Below are positions 63,468 through 64,000 of a stretch of DNA of 64,000 nt, piece after piece. Position 1 is the first letter of the stretch, and each line of letters starts with the position of its first letter. The notes under the pieces are model-generated. The model did not search any database, had not been told where the DNA came from, and worked only from the letters and a program-made list of their open reading frames with translations. The stretch lies in the NCBI RefSeq assembly GCF_043099285.1, contig NZ_CP170723.1, forward strand, positions 1,240,001-1,304,000, given 5' to 3'. The stretch comes from Oryzobacter telluris. GTDB lineage: Bacteria > Actinomycetota > Actinomycetes > Actinomycetales > Dermatophilaceae. Position numbers and translations under genes: made by a program.

Positions 63468-63899
63468 TCAGGCCTGCACGAGGGTGTTGTGGGTGGCGGC
63501 GACGAACCAGGCGCCGCTGGCGGCCTCCCGCGTGACGACGTTGGTCGCCCGGGAGGTGTGGGTCCCGGCGAGCGGACCCACCGGCACCCGGAGGGTGTGC
63601 TCCGAGACGACGACGAGCGTGTCCTCGCCGACCACCCGGACCGACACGGGCTCCATCTCGTTGTGGCTGCCGGCGTAGATCGTGGTGAAGATGCCCGAGT
63701 GGCCCGTGGCGATGGCGTCACGCCCGCGGGCGAGCTCACCGCGGACCGTGACGAAGGTGGCGTCGGGGGTGTAGACGGCGCCGAACGCGTCACCGTCGGC
63801 CGCGTTCCAGGCGGACTGGAGCCGGCCGAGGACGTCGAGGGCGACGGTCCCCGGACCGGAGGCGACCTCCGCGGCGGAGGGTGAGGTGGTGGTGGTCAT
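63468..63899 (-). CDS. SnoaL/NTF2-like family protein
   Basis: A 143-residue protein with the NTF2-like cone-fold pattern: ALDVLGRLQSAWNAADGDAFGAVYTPDATFVTVRGE at the start and TNVVTREAASGAWFVAATHNTL at the end. Members act as enzymes or small-molecule binders; this one is closest to the SgcJ/EcaC oxidoreductase-like group by pattern. It is first in a two-gene operon with the DUF998-like gene and divergent from a gene starting at 63989. Confidence 0.82.
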   Translation of the reverse strand: MTTTTSPSAAEVASGPGTVALDVLGRLQSAWNAADGDAFGAVYTPDATFVTVRGELARGRDAIATGHSGIFTTIYAGSHNEMEPVSVRVVGEDTLVVVSEHTLRVPVGPLAGTHTSRATNVVTREAASGAWFVAATHNTLVQA

Positions 63900-63988
63900 G
63901 GACGTGCCTTTCGGTGAGTATCTGATGATTGATTACGGTAGTACTCTAACGAATATAGACACACTCAGCGATTCTGTACAGTGGTCGC
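63900..63988. promoter_or_regulatory. Divergent promoter region, locally AT-rich
   Basis: An 89-bp stretch with unusually many A/T bases for this window (ATGATTGATTACGGTAG region), plausible as overlapping promoters and operator for the SnoaL-like operon and the gene starting at 63989. A CTGTACAG octamer palindrome lies near 63975. Confidence 0.55.
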
Positions 63989-64000
63989 ATGAGCCAGCCC
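63989..64000 (+). CDS. Start of a divergent gene, truncated by the window edge
   Basis: Only ATG AGC CAG CCC (MSQP) is visible. Position opposite a small operon suggests a regulator, but nothing in four codons supports that. Confidence 0.4.

Overview
This 64 kb window is very GC-rich, densely packed with genes and lacks long AT-rich stretches. Its gene content (SARP-type regulator, DUF4129/DUF4350/MoxR/DUF58 cluster, flavoprotein disulfide reductase of the LpdA type, Rv0909-like small protein, many GTG starts) points to an actinomycete. I infer the order Micrococcales, plausibly near Intrasporangiaceae; this placement rests on gene content and was not tested by alignment. I see no rRNA, tRNA, CRISPR array or classical insertion sequence.

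Layout: 1-9.1 kb holds the end of a polysaccharide chain-length/tyrosine kinase gene, two tandem membrane-anchored propeller paralogues, exonuclease III, galactokinase, TrpS, a 2H phosphoesterase, a GT4 glycosyltransferase and mannose-1-phosphate guanylyltransferase. 9.1-12.4 kb is an ABC-2 exporter divergent from its probable GbsR/MarR-type repressor. 12.4-17 kb is nucleoside salvage (M20 amidohydrolase, cdd, deoA, add). 17-24.4 kb is the MoxR/DUF58 membrane cluster with RDD and SpoIIM proteins. 24.5-27.6 kb is an unusual operon: a divergent Lgt-like protein, a radical SAM protein resembling archaeal tetraether synthase, and two small membrane proteins. 27.6-36 kb returns to (deoxy)nucleoside and sugar-phosphate catabolism (uridine kinase-like, two aldehyde dehydrogenase homologues, deoC, phosphohexomutase, purine nucleoside phosphorylase). 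37-41 kb is an ABC importer. 41.3-47.7 kb has LpdA and a 1387-residue SARP-STAND-WD40 protein. 48-58.4 kb carries an acyl-CoA carboxylase alpha chain, MarR/EamA, an aldo-keto reductase, a c-di-GMP protein and tryptophan 2,3-dioxygenase. The right end has an AbiEi/DUF559 gene inside inverted hairpin repeats, a PfkB kinase, a secreted SpaA-like protein and a DUF998/SnoaL pair.

The nucleoside genes (cdd, deoA, add, deoD, phosphohexomutase, deoC, aldehyde dehydrogenases, uridine kinase-like) together could take deoxynucleosides to acetyl units and glycolytic intermediates. From memory, amidohydrolase, cdd, deoA, add, deoD, pmmB and lpdA also lie close together in Mycobacterium tuberculosis (around Rv3303c-Rv3315c), so this looks like a dispersed version of an old actinobacterial neighbourhood.

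The most unusual non-coding feature is a set of 50-75 bp hairpin elements of several sequence families. One is a four-copy near-palindrome. Another occurs as two inverted copies that enclose the AbiEi/DUF559 nuclease-like gene, which suggests an undescribed small mobile unit. The best candidates for new biology are this unit and the Lgt-like/radical SAM operon.
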